Shown here in pieces: positions 38,486 to 50,599 of a DNA stretch of 64,000 nucleotides. Every line of letters starts with the position of its first letter. The stretch's first letter is position 1. The DNA lies in assembly GCA_028023455.1 (NCBI GenBank), contig JAQFVV010000072.1, positions 3,556,501 through 3,620,500 on the forward strand, given 5' to 3'. Below the pieces are notes generated by a model, which worked only from the letters and a program-made list of their open reading frames with translations, made no database searches and was not told the DNA's origin. The DNA comes from Epiperipatus broadwayi (taxonomy: Eukaryota; Onychophora; Udeonychophora; Euonychophora; Peripatidae). Position numbers and translations under genes: made by a program.

Positions 38486-38784
38486 CTTATAAATACAATT
38501 TATCCAAACCACTTTAAACACATTTTAGCTAATTTCTTTATTGTACATATATGCATACACCTTATGTTCTGACTCTCCTGCAGTCTTCTTCAGATAATCG
38601 AAATGTAAGATGTATGTATATATGTACAATAAAGGATTTTGCTAAAAAGTGTTAGCCGAGAGGTCATCGCATCCACCTTGCAAGCAAGTAGTTGGTTGCA
38701 GATGGTTGTGGGTTCGCATCCCAGCTGATGCTATGACATATGGGGGAAAAAAGTGTTCAAAGGGGTTTGGATAAATTGTACTTT
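38486..38784. repeat. F3 palindrome, copy 2, split by a SINE
   Basis: The left arm from TTATAAATACAATTTATCC matches the 19.7-kb copy and holds CTCCTGCAGTCTTCTTCAG. The right arm is cut at GCTAAAAAGTGTT by the SINE at 38654-38747 and resumes TTCAAAGGGGTTTGGATAAA. Its inner part is partly deleted relative to copy 1. Confidence 0.8.
38644..38757 (+). mobile_element. tRNA-derived SINE (family S2), nested, with 10-bp TSD
   Basis: The duplications AAAAAGTGTT at 38644-38653 and 38748-38757 flank the insert. The tRNA-like head has AGCCGAGAGGTCATCGC (A box), CACCTTGCAAGCAAG where an anticodon arm would be (TGC in the loop) and the B box GGGTTCGCATCCCAG at 38710-38724. The tail GATGCTATGACATATGGGGG matches the 8-kb copy. 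The insertion interrupts an F3 palindrome, so F3 is older. Confidence 0.85.
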
Positions 38785-38858
38785 TCTAAATGGTCAATTG
38801 TTGTTAGTAATAACACATAGACTAATGTGCCTTTTATAATTTGGTGCAGTGATAGATT

Positions 38859-38962
38859 CTGAAGCTTAAGGCCCATAAACTGGGACCCAGGTCACTGATC
38901 TGTCAATTCTCTGAAGCTTAAGGTCCATAAACTGGGACCCAGGTCACTGATCTGTCAATTCT
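38859..38962 (+). repeat. 52-bp tandem duplication
   Basis: Two adjacent 52-base units begin CTGAAGCTTAAGG and end CTGATCTGTCAATTCT. The only difference I see is CCCATAA versus TCCATAA, so the duplication is recent. Confidence 0.9.
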
Positions 38963-38979
38963 GGCTCTTAAAATTCCAG

Positions 38980-39180
38980 GTAATACAGCCGCCATTCAGC
39001 TATTGTTATTATAAGTTAACAAATGAACCCATTGTTACAGGTCAGATGTCTTCTCTCTTCTAGGGTATTTAATGTTACTGGCCCGACCACTGTCAATTTA
39101 GCCTGAGAATTAAATCACTGACATCAAAAATCATGAGTACTGCATTTAATAAAACGATGCTCCGACCAACTAGGCAATTT
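38980..39180 (-). mobile_element. tRNA-derived SINE (family S1), decayed
   Basis: The minus strand reads TTGCCTAGTTGGTCGGAGCATCG (A-box region), then ATTAAATGCAG, then a degraded B box (GTGATTTAATTCTCAGGC), then GACAGTGGTCGGGCCAGTAA, the S1 tail. Confidence 0.6.
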
Positions 39181-39321
39181 TTTTTTGTCAGAATTAATCT
39201 AGTTGATTATAACATTAACTGAAACTCAATATTCATTCATCTAAAGTTCATCATTTAGATTTCCAAGCTAGCTGTCACTGATTCGGCCAAAAGCACTTGA
39301 AGATGAGAAGAAAAAAATACT

Positions 39322-39638
39322 ATTATAAATAAATACATAAACTTCTTCCTATTTCTTTCCAAAAACTTTATTTCCATATATTAACTAATGAACATATACA
39401 TAAATTCACATATTATTAACTTTTCCAACATTTCAATTATTTTTTACATCATTATTACAGCCATTTTCAAGGATTGAGGGAGGGCGAAATCCTTGAAAAT
39501 GGCTGTAGTAGTGATATAAAAAAACAGTTGAAAGGTTGGAAAGTGGATAATATTTGAATTCATATATAGGTTCATTAGTTAATATATGGAAATAAAGTTT
39601 TGGAAAAGAAATAAGAAGTTCATGTATTTATTTATAAT
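39322..39638. repeat. 317-bp foldback with ~15-base loop
   Basis: The left arm ATTATAAATAAATACATAAAC ... GCCATTTTCAAGGAT (39322-39474) pairs with ATCCTTGAAAATGGC ... GTTCATGTATTTATTTATAAT (39488-39638). The long stem with very small loop is typical of foldback MITEs or a snap-back duplication. I see no clear target duplication. Confidence 0.85.
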
Positions 39639-39708
39639 ATTGGAGAACATATCTATTTTAAAAGAAAAAGGTGCTGGTTTAATTTGTCATGGTATAATGA
39701 TAATATTA

Positions 39709-40086
39709 TGGTGTAAGGGTTCCCCAATCTTTTTGCACTTGAGAGCTTTCTATAATACTGGCCAAGTGGCGGGCACCATTTATTTTTTCAATGTAAATTT
39801 ATAGTTGGATATTGTTAATAATACACATAATGTACAAAAAAATATTTATTTCAAAAATATAATTTTAACATATAATTAACGTTTATATTTTTACGCTGTA
39901 AAAGTATAGTATGCCCTACAATTTGATTACAATATAATACAATAATTTATAAGAAATTTTAAAAATTAAATTTATTTGTATCAGATAAATAATTTTTTAT
40001 CGTCTTGAGAGAGCGGTGGGCACACGTAAAATTGTCTGCGGGCACCATGGTGCCCGTGGGCATAGGGTTGGGGACCCCTGGTGTAA
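39709..40086 (+). mobile_element. hAT-like MITE with 8-bp TSD
   Basis: TGGTGTAA at 39709-39716 and 40079-40086 brackets a 362-bp element (39717-40078). It begins GGGTTCCCCAATC and ends GGTTGGGGACCCC, an imperfect terminal inverted repeat. An 8-bp duplication with CCCCAA-type termini is the hAT hallmark. There is no transposase frame, so it is non-autonomous. A truncated relative is at 22752-22831. Confidence 0.85.
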
Positions 40087-41650
40087 TATATATTGAGAAA
40101 TATAATACTTTAAATGAGCTCTCATCTAACGCGCATTACCAGTTGAAATTATTTTAAAGGATAAAAATAGTCAAATTTTTTTTCTAGTTCAATCAGATGA
40201 TGAAAATAGTCAACATATAAATTACTTTATAGACATATAAATATATATTCAAAAACACAATCTCACGAAATGCCACGATTTTAATTAGTTCTTACAATCA
40301 GGCAGAACATATCAAAATACTCCCACTAAATCTTTATTTTTAATTTATAAATAGCAAATAATAATCTGAAATATCGCTTGATACTACAAATATATATTTG
40401 TAAATAATCTATCATTTTTATAGACAAAAACATTCATTATTTAAGACATATAGGTTCCAACTCAGAATCAATGAAAGCTAAAATGACAAGAATGTTTTCA
40501 ATTAGCTAAGAAAAGTGACTTGGAGAAACAATGAAAATGTAGTCCATGAATCAGTCTAGACAAAAGACTCAATGAATGATGGTGGTGACATTTACAAATA
40601 GGCAGGAAAGGGGAAAAAAGATTAAACTAACTAAATTAACTGAAATTTGAAAAAAGAACTTAAGAAGTGTCTATAGTCAGGGGTTAAAAAAACTCCAAGT
40701 TTTTACATAAATTTAATATCAATTAAAAAAAAAGGAACTAAGCTAAAAACAAAGCATTCAGTGAGTCAAACTAATTATAAATGATTTAACATAAAATGGA
40801 AAGAAAAAAGGTTAAATTAATTATATATATATATTGGATATTTTAAAAGAAAATCTGATTTTATTGTTGGGCACACTTGAGTATATGCTAAGATCACTAG
40901 TTTAAAAATAGATAAAATGGGTAATAAGGTAGTTAGACTAAGTGCTCAATCGCCATGCATGATCTTTACCCAGTGCTCATGCGTGAGTTATATAAGAGTA
41001 CAAATGTAAACAAACATTAACTTACACATTGTGTGACATTTTGAAAAAGTTGATTAAGTTCATGTGAATTTAAAAGAAAGTATTGCTCCGTCTAATAATT
41101 TTGCAATTAATAAAATTTAGTTTCCACCTAATGAAAGAAAGATCCCCTCGTTTTCTCAACACTAGCATATGATTGTGTTTAATAAAAACAAACAAATACA
41201 TTAGTTTTTAATAAAGTGTACAGTTTATATCTGGGTTAGGAATGACACGATAATCTCTAGCTTAGTAAATAATTGCTAATATTCAATAATGCATTTGTCT
41301 AAAGTAAATGATAATCAATGGCGTGAATGGACAAAGTCTGGCAGTTTTAAATTAAGTTGTAGTAATTTAGTAAGGGTAACTGAATAACAAAAAAAAAAAA
41401 ACGAGCGGTGGGGGCTTATTGTTTAGAACAATGAACAAATTAAAAAATGAAATTGTTAATAAGTTTATAAAATTAGTATAATTTTAAAAATATAAATGTT
41501 TTGTTACATTACATTTCATCACTAAGAATTCACGGATCGGCCTTTGAATCAACCACTGGGTAGAAAATGCCAAACAGATATAACAACAGTATCTGTTAGG
41601 AATTAATTTCTCAGCTGAACACAATTTCATGTTTTTATTCGTCAGTTATT
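40087..41650. other. AT-rich sequence, no gene seen
   Basis: A (TA)n tract lies near 40823 and an A-run near 41389. No supported gene or element. Confidence 0.5.
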
Positions 41651-42187
41651 AAAATGATTTCATACATTGTACAGATTTACACCTGCATTTATATATGTAA
41701 TATATGCGGGATTCGAACTCAGACTTTCACACGACCCACAACTCTCAGGGCCATCTTATATTGCTGACCCACCTGATCACACACATGATGAAAAGATAAA
41801 TAATCACCAATATAAGTATTTCGTGCTAAACCAGCACTCATCAGTTGGTCCAGATTACCATCCCCACACAGATATACAATCAGTGCTCAGCTTTATATTA
41901 AGATAGCCAATCTTCATACTTTAATGGGCAGGCTTCAAACTATTCCAACTCACAACTCTTCAGTTTTGGCTATCTTAATATAAATCTGAGCACTGATTGT
42001 ATATATGTATAAGGATGGTAATCTGGACCAACTGATAAGTGCTAATTTAGCACGAAATACGTATAATGGTGATTATTTATCTTTTCAAAAATGTGTATGA
42101 TCAGGTGAGTCAGCAATATAAGATGGCACTGAGAGTTGTGGGTTGTGTGAAAGTCTGAATTCGAATCCCGCATATAAAATGATTTCA
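41651..42187. mobile_element. H1 palindromic element, copy 3, with 12-bp TSD
   Basis: AAAATGATTTCA at 41651-41662 and 42176-42187 flanks a 513-bp insert. Its arms run from GCGGGATTCGAACTCAGACT (41706) to AGTCTGAATTCGAATCCCGC (to 42172), meeting at 41908/41968 around a ~59-base loop. The left end carries extra sequence (TACATTGTACAG to ATATATG) absent on the right, so the palindrome is asymmetric, like an end-truncated retrocopy. Both arms contain the hairpin core and a B-box-like GTTCGAATCCCGC. Confidence 0.85.
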
Positions 42188-42734
42188 GGAAATGATGGAC
42201 TGTGTGTTGTTTAATGCAGAGGTAGTGAGCTCAAGACCCGTGCATGCATGGATCACAGCTCGAACATCTTATAAACTACTAGGTAATACATCATATTATT
42301 TTTACTTTGTTTTAAAGGATTGGTTTAAAATAAATATGATGTACTGTTCTCACCTACACTAACAAATTAATATTCCTCTATTAACTGCATATTTCTAATT
42401 CAAAATTGGAAATTTACAATTCTGCGATGTTAATAATAACACCTCCTTGAGTTTGAATACCCATTCTAAACACAATTTATTTAGCAGAACAACAGTTAGA
42501 TTGGCACCACTAAAAGAATAATCATCTTAAAACACTACAGAAATAAATTTAATTATATTTTTTCTTCATGCAATTATTGGAAAACATTAATTATTAAACG
42601 ATTCCCACATAAGCAAAAAAAAAAAAAAGCCAACTTCCAAAACAAAATTATTAAGATAAGGATGCTATCCATAATGTAATTGGAAGACTAACATTACATA
42701 AGTGCGATTCATCAAGTGAAACATACATAGATAA
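42188..42734. other. AT-rich spacer with a tRNA-like short block
   Basis: 42196-42275 (GTTTAATGCAGAGGTAGTGAGC and on) faintly resembles a SINE head. Not firm. Confidence 0.4.
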
Positions 42735-43385
42735 GTAATATTTCTGTAGTGTAATTTTCACTTCACCACTCTCACACACAGTAGAGAATGGTTTCTATCC
42801 ACTTTTAACACCTTGTAGAGTGATGTAATCATAAACATGTGACCAAAGATAAGTGCAAAAGATCTATGATCACCAAGATGCACATTTTGCACTAAACCAG
42901 CACTCATCAGTTGGCCCAGACCACAATCTCTTACGCACAACTTTATTATTGTTCAATATATATATATATATAGCAAATTACTACAGTTAATTTGATGGTG
43001 TCAATTGTACTGTGCTCACAACTTTGACACAAATCATGTAATGAAAGTATATTAATAATTTATATTAGTCATTCATTAGTCTAGAGCTTACCCAATAACA
43101 CCACTCTAATGTAAAGTAGGGAATGGTTTCTATCCACTTTTAGCACCTTGTGGAAGGATATAATCATAAACATATGGACAAAGACATGTAAAAAAGATCT
43201 ACGATCCCTAAGATGCAGATTTCATGCTGATGCAGCCCTCATCAGTTGGCCAGACCACTCTTACACATATCTTTATCATTGTTCAGTATATATATATATA
43301 TAGAAAATTATTACAGTTTATTTAATAAGTGTCAAATGTGCTGCCCTGAAAACTTTGACACAAATCAAAGTCTTTTTAATGATAA
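42735..43385 (+). repeat. P2 repeat, tandem dimer with ~335-bp period
   Basis: The landmark GAATGGTTTCTATCCACTTTT recurs at 42786 and 43121. Each unit continues through CACCTTGTGG/GAG, TCATAAACATGTGACC-like, a minus-strand core with CAGC(A/C)CTCATCAGTTGG, GTTCAGTATATATATATA-like and ACTTTGACACAAATCA. This is the clearest evidence that P2 is arranged head to tail. Confidence 0.75.
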
Positions 43386-44039
43386 AGATTGATTAAGTGT
43401 ATAGGTGAAAATAAAAAGATAATCCAAAAACTATGGGTTCTGACATTTTTATTTTTAATAAATAAAAAGAAAACAATTACAATCAATTAATATGTGAAAC
43501 GTTTCTCAAAGTAATATGTTAACTTTCAACTCCATGAAAAAAAAGTTGACTGGACATATTTTTCGACACACAATGTTAGTCTCAGACTGTGAGAGAGAAA
43601 AGGTATGGATTAAAAAGAACTTCCATTTACTAGGGAATTGTAATCAAAATAAAATAGGTCCAGCATGGAATCAGACACTCACACAATAAAAATCTTATAT
43701 ATAGAATAGTTAATTGAACCAGTACCTACACGATAAATTAACAAGATATTTTAACTAATGTGTTCAAGACTGAATCAACGTTTTACTCCAGAAAAATGAC
43801 TGTTCATGGCAAGATATTTTTTTTAAAAATCAGCTCACAGTTTATATGATATCCAATTGAATCAATATAATGATATATTGTTGTGCACAAAAAAATTGCT
43901 TTATATTGACTAATTTTTAAACATATGGAAGAATGAGAATTGCATTTACACAATGACACATTTTTCCTTTCTTGTGAAGTAAAATATTCAAATAACATCT
44001 ATTATTCCTCTCTTTTATATATATATATTTAAAACTTCC
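43386..44039. other. AT-rich spacer
   Basis: Nothing is recognised. Short minus-strand frames are unsupported. Confidence 0.5.
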
Positions 44040-44260
44040 ATTCTGTCACACATTGTTGAAACACCTGAATAAAAATATCTGGGGGAAAAAAGATCTGCAA
44101 GATGTATTTCATGCTGAACCAACACTTTTCAGTTGGCCCATGTCCCAATCTTTCACATATCATTTTCTCTCTAACCTAATAAATTAGTAATAATCATTAA
44201 TTTATCTTCTGTAAATGGAACATGACAAAGTTGTGAGTAGAGAAAGTTTGAAATCTGTAA
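44040..44260 (-). repeat. Partial P2-type repeat with core
   Basis: ATGCTGAACCAACACTTTTCAG (a mutated core), CAGTTGGCCCATGTCCCAAT, then an inverted ACTTTG block near 44225. It is decayed. Confidence 0.5.
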
Positions 44261-45325
44261 ATCAATTGTAAATGTAGTAGTACTATTAGTAATAATAAAT
44301 AACTATTCTATATAATATTCGAAGATTGCAATTAATACTACTATCTAATTATATGTAGGGTCCTGTGAGGTTTAGCATAGAGGCATAATAGCAGACACAT
44401 AAAAGATGAAGTCTACGCAATATTCAGAATATCATATAACTTCCCAAGTGGCCCATTCGAATGCAATTTTTTCATACATTCCATTAAATAACCTCATGCT
44501 TGCTAAATGAACTTTTAATAAGGTAAAATAAGAAATCTTGCTTTTAATTCAATTTCTATTAAATCTATTTAATAATATTAAACTATTTATAATTTTAAGA
44601 ATTCAACATTTAAGAAGCCTATGTATATAAAGAAATCATATGGTAAATTGTTTGGGGACCCTAGTGGCAGATTGAGCATTTAGGTATTCCATTTAGTTCA
44701 GCCATTTTTTAAAAAAAATGTTGCTAGCTTGAGAACTTTGATCATGAATTTGCCACACTTCCGCTATGTTAAGCTGCATGTGATTGTAAATAGACAATCT
44801 TTTAAATAATTTTTAATTATTGGATGACAAAAGTTTCTTTTATCATTTTAGATACAGGCATGTTTTAAATTTCTACTGTTAACCTCTATATAATACTATA
44901 TACACTAAAACAAAGTATTTTTCAGTACAAAGTATATTTTAAAATTATGGCTTTTATATGTAATATAAATCACTTTTCATAAATACAAAATAAATAATTT
45001 AAAATTATATTTATAAAAAAAATTAAATACCCCCCCCCCATAGCTCCATGTTTTAAAAATCAACTCAATAAAAGAGAAAAAGATGTACATACCTTATTCA
45101 TCCAATCAAATGCAGATAATATCATTAAAAAAGAAAGAAAAAAAAACCTATTAGTATCTCAAAATAAAGAACAATAATTACAAATGAAAAATAATAATTA
45201 TGTACAAATATTTAGCATGATCATTTATAAATGTAAAAAAAGCAAACACACAACAATAGAAATACATATAGAAAATATAAACATTTTATATATATATATA
45301 TTACCATTACAATTAAAATAGTACC
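44261..45325. other. AT-rich sequence, no gene seen
   Basis: A C9 run lies at about 45031-45039. 44646-44690 contains TTTGGGGACCCTAGTGGCAG, which may be a worn hAT-like end, but no partner was found. Confidence 0.45.
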
Positions 45326-45485
45326 AAACTGTCTACACAGTAATGCAAGAAGGTTTATGCATAAAATCCCTATCTAGTGTCTGCTAGAGGGTTAGTCCTC
45401 TCAGACCTAAGGCTCTTCATTGATGAAAGTACAAGTTAGAAACTAGTCTGAGTATATTGGATAAGTAGGCGCTAAAGTGAATGTT
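45326..45485 (+). repeat. F5 fragment
   Basis: The blocks AATGCAAGAAGGTTTATGCAT, CCCTATCTAGTGTCTGC, AAACTAGTCTGAGTATATTGG match internal and end parts of the F5 elements at 3.1 and 46.4 kb, partly rearranged. Confidence 0.6.
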
Positions 45486-46364
45486 AAGTAATTAAAATCA
45501 ACAGAAAATAATCTAATTTGCTTTATAAAATTATATTTATTATATAAAATATATGTTAGATTTGGAATTTTAATATAATCATATCTTTTCTTAATTTTAT
45601 TATTTATTATTCATTTAGTAGACATTATTAAATAATTGTTAAAAAATAAGTTCCTGAAATTATTTTCTTTGAGGGTTGATGTCTTTATTCCTCCAACTAT
45701 CTATTCTGTGTAATGTGTATATGATTTCATTATAGCATTGTACTTTAAGGGATTTGTAAATTATTCCAGCAAAACTATTTAATGAAAATGGATTACCCTT
45801 TCCATGTTTCAAAATGCAGTAGTTCATTTTTACAATGTCACCCCTAGTGAAAATTTTTGCAAGGTTTAATTGTAACATGCAATTTTGCTATATATGTTAT
45901 AATATAAAATTTCAGTTTGAAAAAATTCCATAAATGGCAAGAAAATTTAAAATTTAGCAACATAACAGGGATTTAACTCTGCCCTCCCTCTGCCTTAATA
46001 AGTGCTGCTATTATAGTCTGACATTTTTTAGATGTCACCATTTTTACAATATTGTTCAGAAAAAAATAGTTTGAATAACCAAAAACATGTTTATCTGTGA
46101 ATTTATTGATTCTAAATACTTTTTATACAATATTTACTACACACCAAGAACATAAATTATTAATAATTTATTTTGAATGGAAATATTTATTTTCAAAAAT
46201 AGAATATTAATGGACAACGAAAAATATACTCTAAATCTATTTACAAACTTATATTCTTAGGTAATCAGTCTAATTATAATAATGAATATGAAAATATAAT
46301 TTTGCAAGAAATATTGAACAATTGTAAACTTTTAAAGCATAATTCATTAGATATAAGAGAATAT
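45486..46364. other. AT-rich sequence, no gene seen
   Basis: A/T runs and short frames only. Confidence 0.5.
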
Positions 46365-47150
46365 CACATGATCACCATTTCTTATGCTTGCTTATAATTG
46401 TTATTAAAACAGGCAAAACTCTCTATACATATTGTGACTCAGTGCAAGCAAAAGTAATCAATGGATGCAAGAAGGCTTGTGCATAAAATCCCCATCTAGT
46501 GCCTACTGATCCAATATCCACAGACTAGTTTCTGGCTTGTGGTGTTCATCAGTGAGGAGCCTTGGATCTGAGAGCACTGCACTTAGATCTTATGATCTAA
46601 TACAACCCTTCAGCAGCCACCTTTTATCTCCACTTAAGTACAAAACTATTAATCTTAAATTGAAAACCCTATAATATTTTCAATCCAAGCTCATTAGCTT
46701 ATATAGTCATATAGATCTGAACTCAGTTCAGTATCTATACATTTTGGTGACTTTGGTTCTTTAATAATCATAGCCACCACTATCCTATTAGGTAGGATTG
46801 GTTTTGAGCCAATAAACATCACATGATCACCATTTCTTATGCTTGCTTATAACTTATTAGAACAGACAAAACTCTCTAAATGTATTGCCACTCAGTGTAA
46901 GCCAGAGTAATCAATGGATGCCAGAAGGGTTGTGCACAAAATCCCCATCTAATGCCTACTTATCCAATATCCCCAGACTAGTTTCTGACTTGTGGCCTTC
47001 ATCAGTGAGGAGCCTTGGATCTGAGAGCACTGCACCTAGATCTTAGGATCTTATGCAACCCAGCTTTTTATCTCAACTATAAGCCTTCTGGCATCCATTG
47101 ATTACTCTGGCTTGCACTGAGTGGCAATATGTATAGAGTTTGATTTTAGA
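46365..47150. mobile_element. F5 element with inverted ends, copy 2
   Basis: The left end (46413-46480, CAAAACTCTCTATACATATT and on) is matched in inverse by 47084-47150. Inside, a ~280-bp block containing CCCCATCTAGTGCCTAC and GTTTCTGGCTTGTGGTGTTC occurs twice in direct order (46400-46640 and 46845-47085). The blocks are separated by a section with GGTTCTTTAATAATCATAG shared with 3425-3450. The overall plan is like copy 1. No coding capacity. Confidence 0.65.
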
Positions 47151-49489
47151 TATGAGAAATAAATAAATATTCGTTTCATATTTTTTTTAAAAGAGAAATA
47201 ATGAAAATTTCATTGATTTTGAAAAATAAAAATAGTCCTTCTAGAAATGATGACATATGAAGTTTTTTGTTTTGATTATGATTTCATTTTTTTAATATTT
47301 TCAGAAATAAAATGTGAATATTTAAAATTTATTTCAGTAGTAAACAAAAATATCTGTGAAAATAAAAGTAACTTATTATTTTCTGATAAGTAATAATGGT
47401 TTAATTTTAAATTCCATGTTGGGAATGTGAAAACAAAGAAAATGATAAAATCCTAAAGGGTTAAACTTATGCATTTATATTTTCTTTTGTTCACTGTTAC
47501 AGTCTCTGTGATCCTTGTGACTCTGATCTGGTTCAGGAGAAATAACAGTTAATGTATATAGATGTAAGGATATCAGGTTAAGATCAACTTAAATTCCATT
47601 CACTGCACTTTGCACAGATCTGAAATTAATTTTATAGATAATCAGTACATTTATGGTGCCATTATGCCAGAGTATTGATGATGAACATCTTGTATCAGAA
47701 TCCCAGAATTTTTATTATGATACATATTTTAGCATTGATGGAACTGTGGGCAGGTGAAAGTTCAGTGATTGTTTTATGTGCCCTAAGTTTGGCAATGAAT
47801 AGATAATTAGTCAACATTTTGATATTGAACATGCTCATTGACAATGTTAATTAAGATGACTGTGATATTCAGTCGGGTTATTATATGAAAGTTTTAACTA
47901 TAATATTCTACTCGTTTGTTTTAAAATGAGGACTGGAAATATATTTAACCAATTATTAATTCTAATATTCTCATGAATAAATGAATTCATAGTATTATAT
48001 ATATATAAGCAGTAAATAGATAATTTAAACTATGAACATAGTGGGTTTTTTTTATTTATTGAAATCTCAATTAAACTGATTTTGATTCATTCCAATCATT
48101 TAAGTTTTATTGAGATTATAAATTATTCCTTTACAATAAATCATGGCTATTAAATAATTTTATCATCTTGGTTGAGGGCTAAGCAGAAAAGCAAAGCCAA
48201 CAAATCAAGGATTTTCTTACAATTTGATTACATTGTTACTTGCGATTTTAAGCATTTTAAAGCAGTCTTCAGAATCAATAAATCTGCTTTTTGAAAAATC
48301 ATCTAACAAATGCATAAATAAAGTATGTGAAAAATTAAATAACCATATGATACTTTTCTGGATAAACTAGAATCTTCAATTGTCCCGATTATAACTTCTA
48401 ACAATAAATGATTAGTTGAAAATCATTAATGTGTTTACCTAGAGATTGCTGTTAAATGTGTGAGTGAACACTTGAAGGTTAACTTAGATTAATATAATAT
48501 GAACTGGGCAAAAGGACGAGTTTTGATTTCAGGCAGAAAAGCATTTTTGCATCATTTGTCTCTTTTTTTTCTTCCAAATATCTTTATTCATGTGGTAAAA
48601 TAGATGTTTGAATTTTATATAAATAATTACACCCAATTACTAGATTGATTTGTATGCAGTATTTGAATGATTTTTTTTTTTGGTGGTAAAAGCTTCAAAT
48701 AAGTTTATTTTCTTATTCCCAGAAAAAGACTTTAGCATACTTTTATTTCCAAAATAATGATAAGCCTATCCAACATCCGCATATGAAAAGGCATAGATTT
48801 CACCTAATAATATAATAGCAACATAAATAAAATTAATGGACAATATTTATGTAAAATTATAGAAGATTCTCAACAAAAGCAATCCTTCCTCCTTATTAAC
48901 TTTAGTAGCCATCTATTGGAATATTGACTAATCAGTAGTGGCTATATAGGAGAACAATTTAATCCCCATTCCAGACCAGATTCTGTATAATGCTTTTATC
49001 CATGATGTTTTAGGATGCAAAGCCAAAATGACAGTCATATTTTTGAATATCAATCAAAATACTATCATCTGATATTTAAAAAAAAAAAGTAGTTTTAAAA
49101 ACTTAAGCCAACACACATTTTGGGAACTTCAAATCTATTCTAACTGGATCTCACTGTTTGTATGGTAATGAGCTGAAAAAAATCCAATGAGCTTGTTTTT
49201 ATAAGAATTATATTGTACAGTTCACAGTAAATAATAGGGTTTTAATGCATTTGAATATTATAATGTAAAACTAATGCTATCCATAGCTGTATTTTGAAAG
49301 TTTATTTCCAAAATTCTGTAATAGGTAGATGTAAAATGCCCTCTTTATGAAGTATTAGTACTTCGTCATATCTTTCTGACAAGATTTTTAAAAAGCAGTA
49401 ATAATCGTAGTAGCATTTAATACTAGTTGTACTTTCTATTATATATAATTAATTAAATCAGATAAATGCTTATCTTGAGTTGGTTTTTT
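47151..49489. other. AT-rich sequence, no gene seen
   Basis: Nothing recognised apart from A/T and TA tracts. Confidence 0.5.
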
Positions 49490-49560
49490 GAATCTAATGT
49501 CCCAACTCCTCACTGAAGAGACCCATAGGTCGAAACCGGTCTGGGGATGGGGACAATCTA
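49490..49560 (+). repeat. Short GC-richer motif of SINE-tail type
   Basis: CCTCACTGAAGAGACCCATA followed by GGTCGAAACCGGTCTGGGGA. A 'treat-as-GTCGAAAC' motif like this occurs in several animal SINE tails. It may also be chance, because there is no head nearby. Confidence 0.3.
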
Positions 49561-50599
49561 AGATAAAGATGATTTTATCATAATAATAATAATAAAAAAG
49601 GTTGTTTAGAGCGTTAGCATGCTCTTAAGTTTACATTTTGGTAAATGCAAGCTATATATAAGTCATGTGACATCTGACTTTTTATTATTGCTATTAAATC
49701 AGAATTGTAAAAAGTTTTTCTTTAGTTAAAAAAAACATTTGTGTGCTTTTAATACCAGTGCCATTGCTAAGTCTATATCTGTTGCAAAATCTATCGCCAA
49801 GTGGCAGATTGAGGTATCTAGAGAATAAGGTAAAACAGCTAAGTAATAACATCTGATATAACATGCCCTGTGTGGTTTAATGCAGCAGAAGGTTGCCAAA
49901 CTTTTGAGAGCCAAAGTCAATAATCCACAGCTACACTAAGTCACTTCCAGTGCTTGAATGTCACATGACCTGAAATAAATCATTTTTTGGGGTTGTTTAG
50001 TGATGTGGAAGAATGGAAGACTTGAAGCTAAATGTGACAGGTTGAATTTTCAGCTAAATAATTAAAAAAACTTGGCTCTGATTAACTGGATACTATTATT
50101 AAATACCCAATATACAATCAAATGAATGATCATCACCTGATCGTTCAAAAAAATTTACCTCACTGATATTACTATTTGCTATTTACTTCGCTTAATGGAT
50201 TTTATTCTAGCATACCATAAATGGATCTACATTATGACTTGATTGAACTGGGTTCTGATATAATGTTAAAAAGGAAAAAATTGCATTGATTGTGATAAGA
50301 GAATAACTTTTGAATAAAGAAGTTTCAAGCTCAATTCTGGGGGGACGACAAAAAAAATACGGATTATGTCACCAGTAGCTTAACTTGTGTTATTTCAGAA
50401 CAATAATCAAATGGAATTATCGTGCCATGATATAATAGTCTATCTACAACAGATGATCTATGCCAGATTGTATTCAGAGTCATAATTAAAATCTATAAAA
50501 GGTAAAACTCCAAAAACTAAAAGTATTGGAGAGAAGCTCTTAGTAAATAATGTTGATAAGGGAATATAATATATTATAATAATAAAGATAGGATGACTA
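49561..50599. other. AT-rich sequence, no gene seen
   Basis: An (AAT)n tract lies near 49580. Short frames only. Confidence 0.5.

Noticed and set aside
38654-38747. A functional tRNA-Ala gene
   Set aside because: The boxes fit, but the acceptor and variable regions do not pair, a SINE tail follows, and a TSD surrounds it.
44646-44790. Second complete hAT-like element (GGGGACCC near 44653)
   Set aside because: Only a short end-like string is present; no inverted partner or 8-bp duplication was found.
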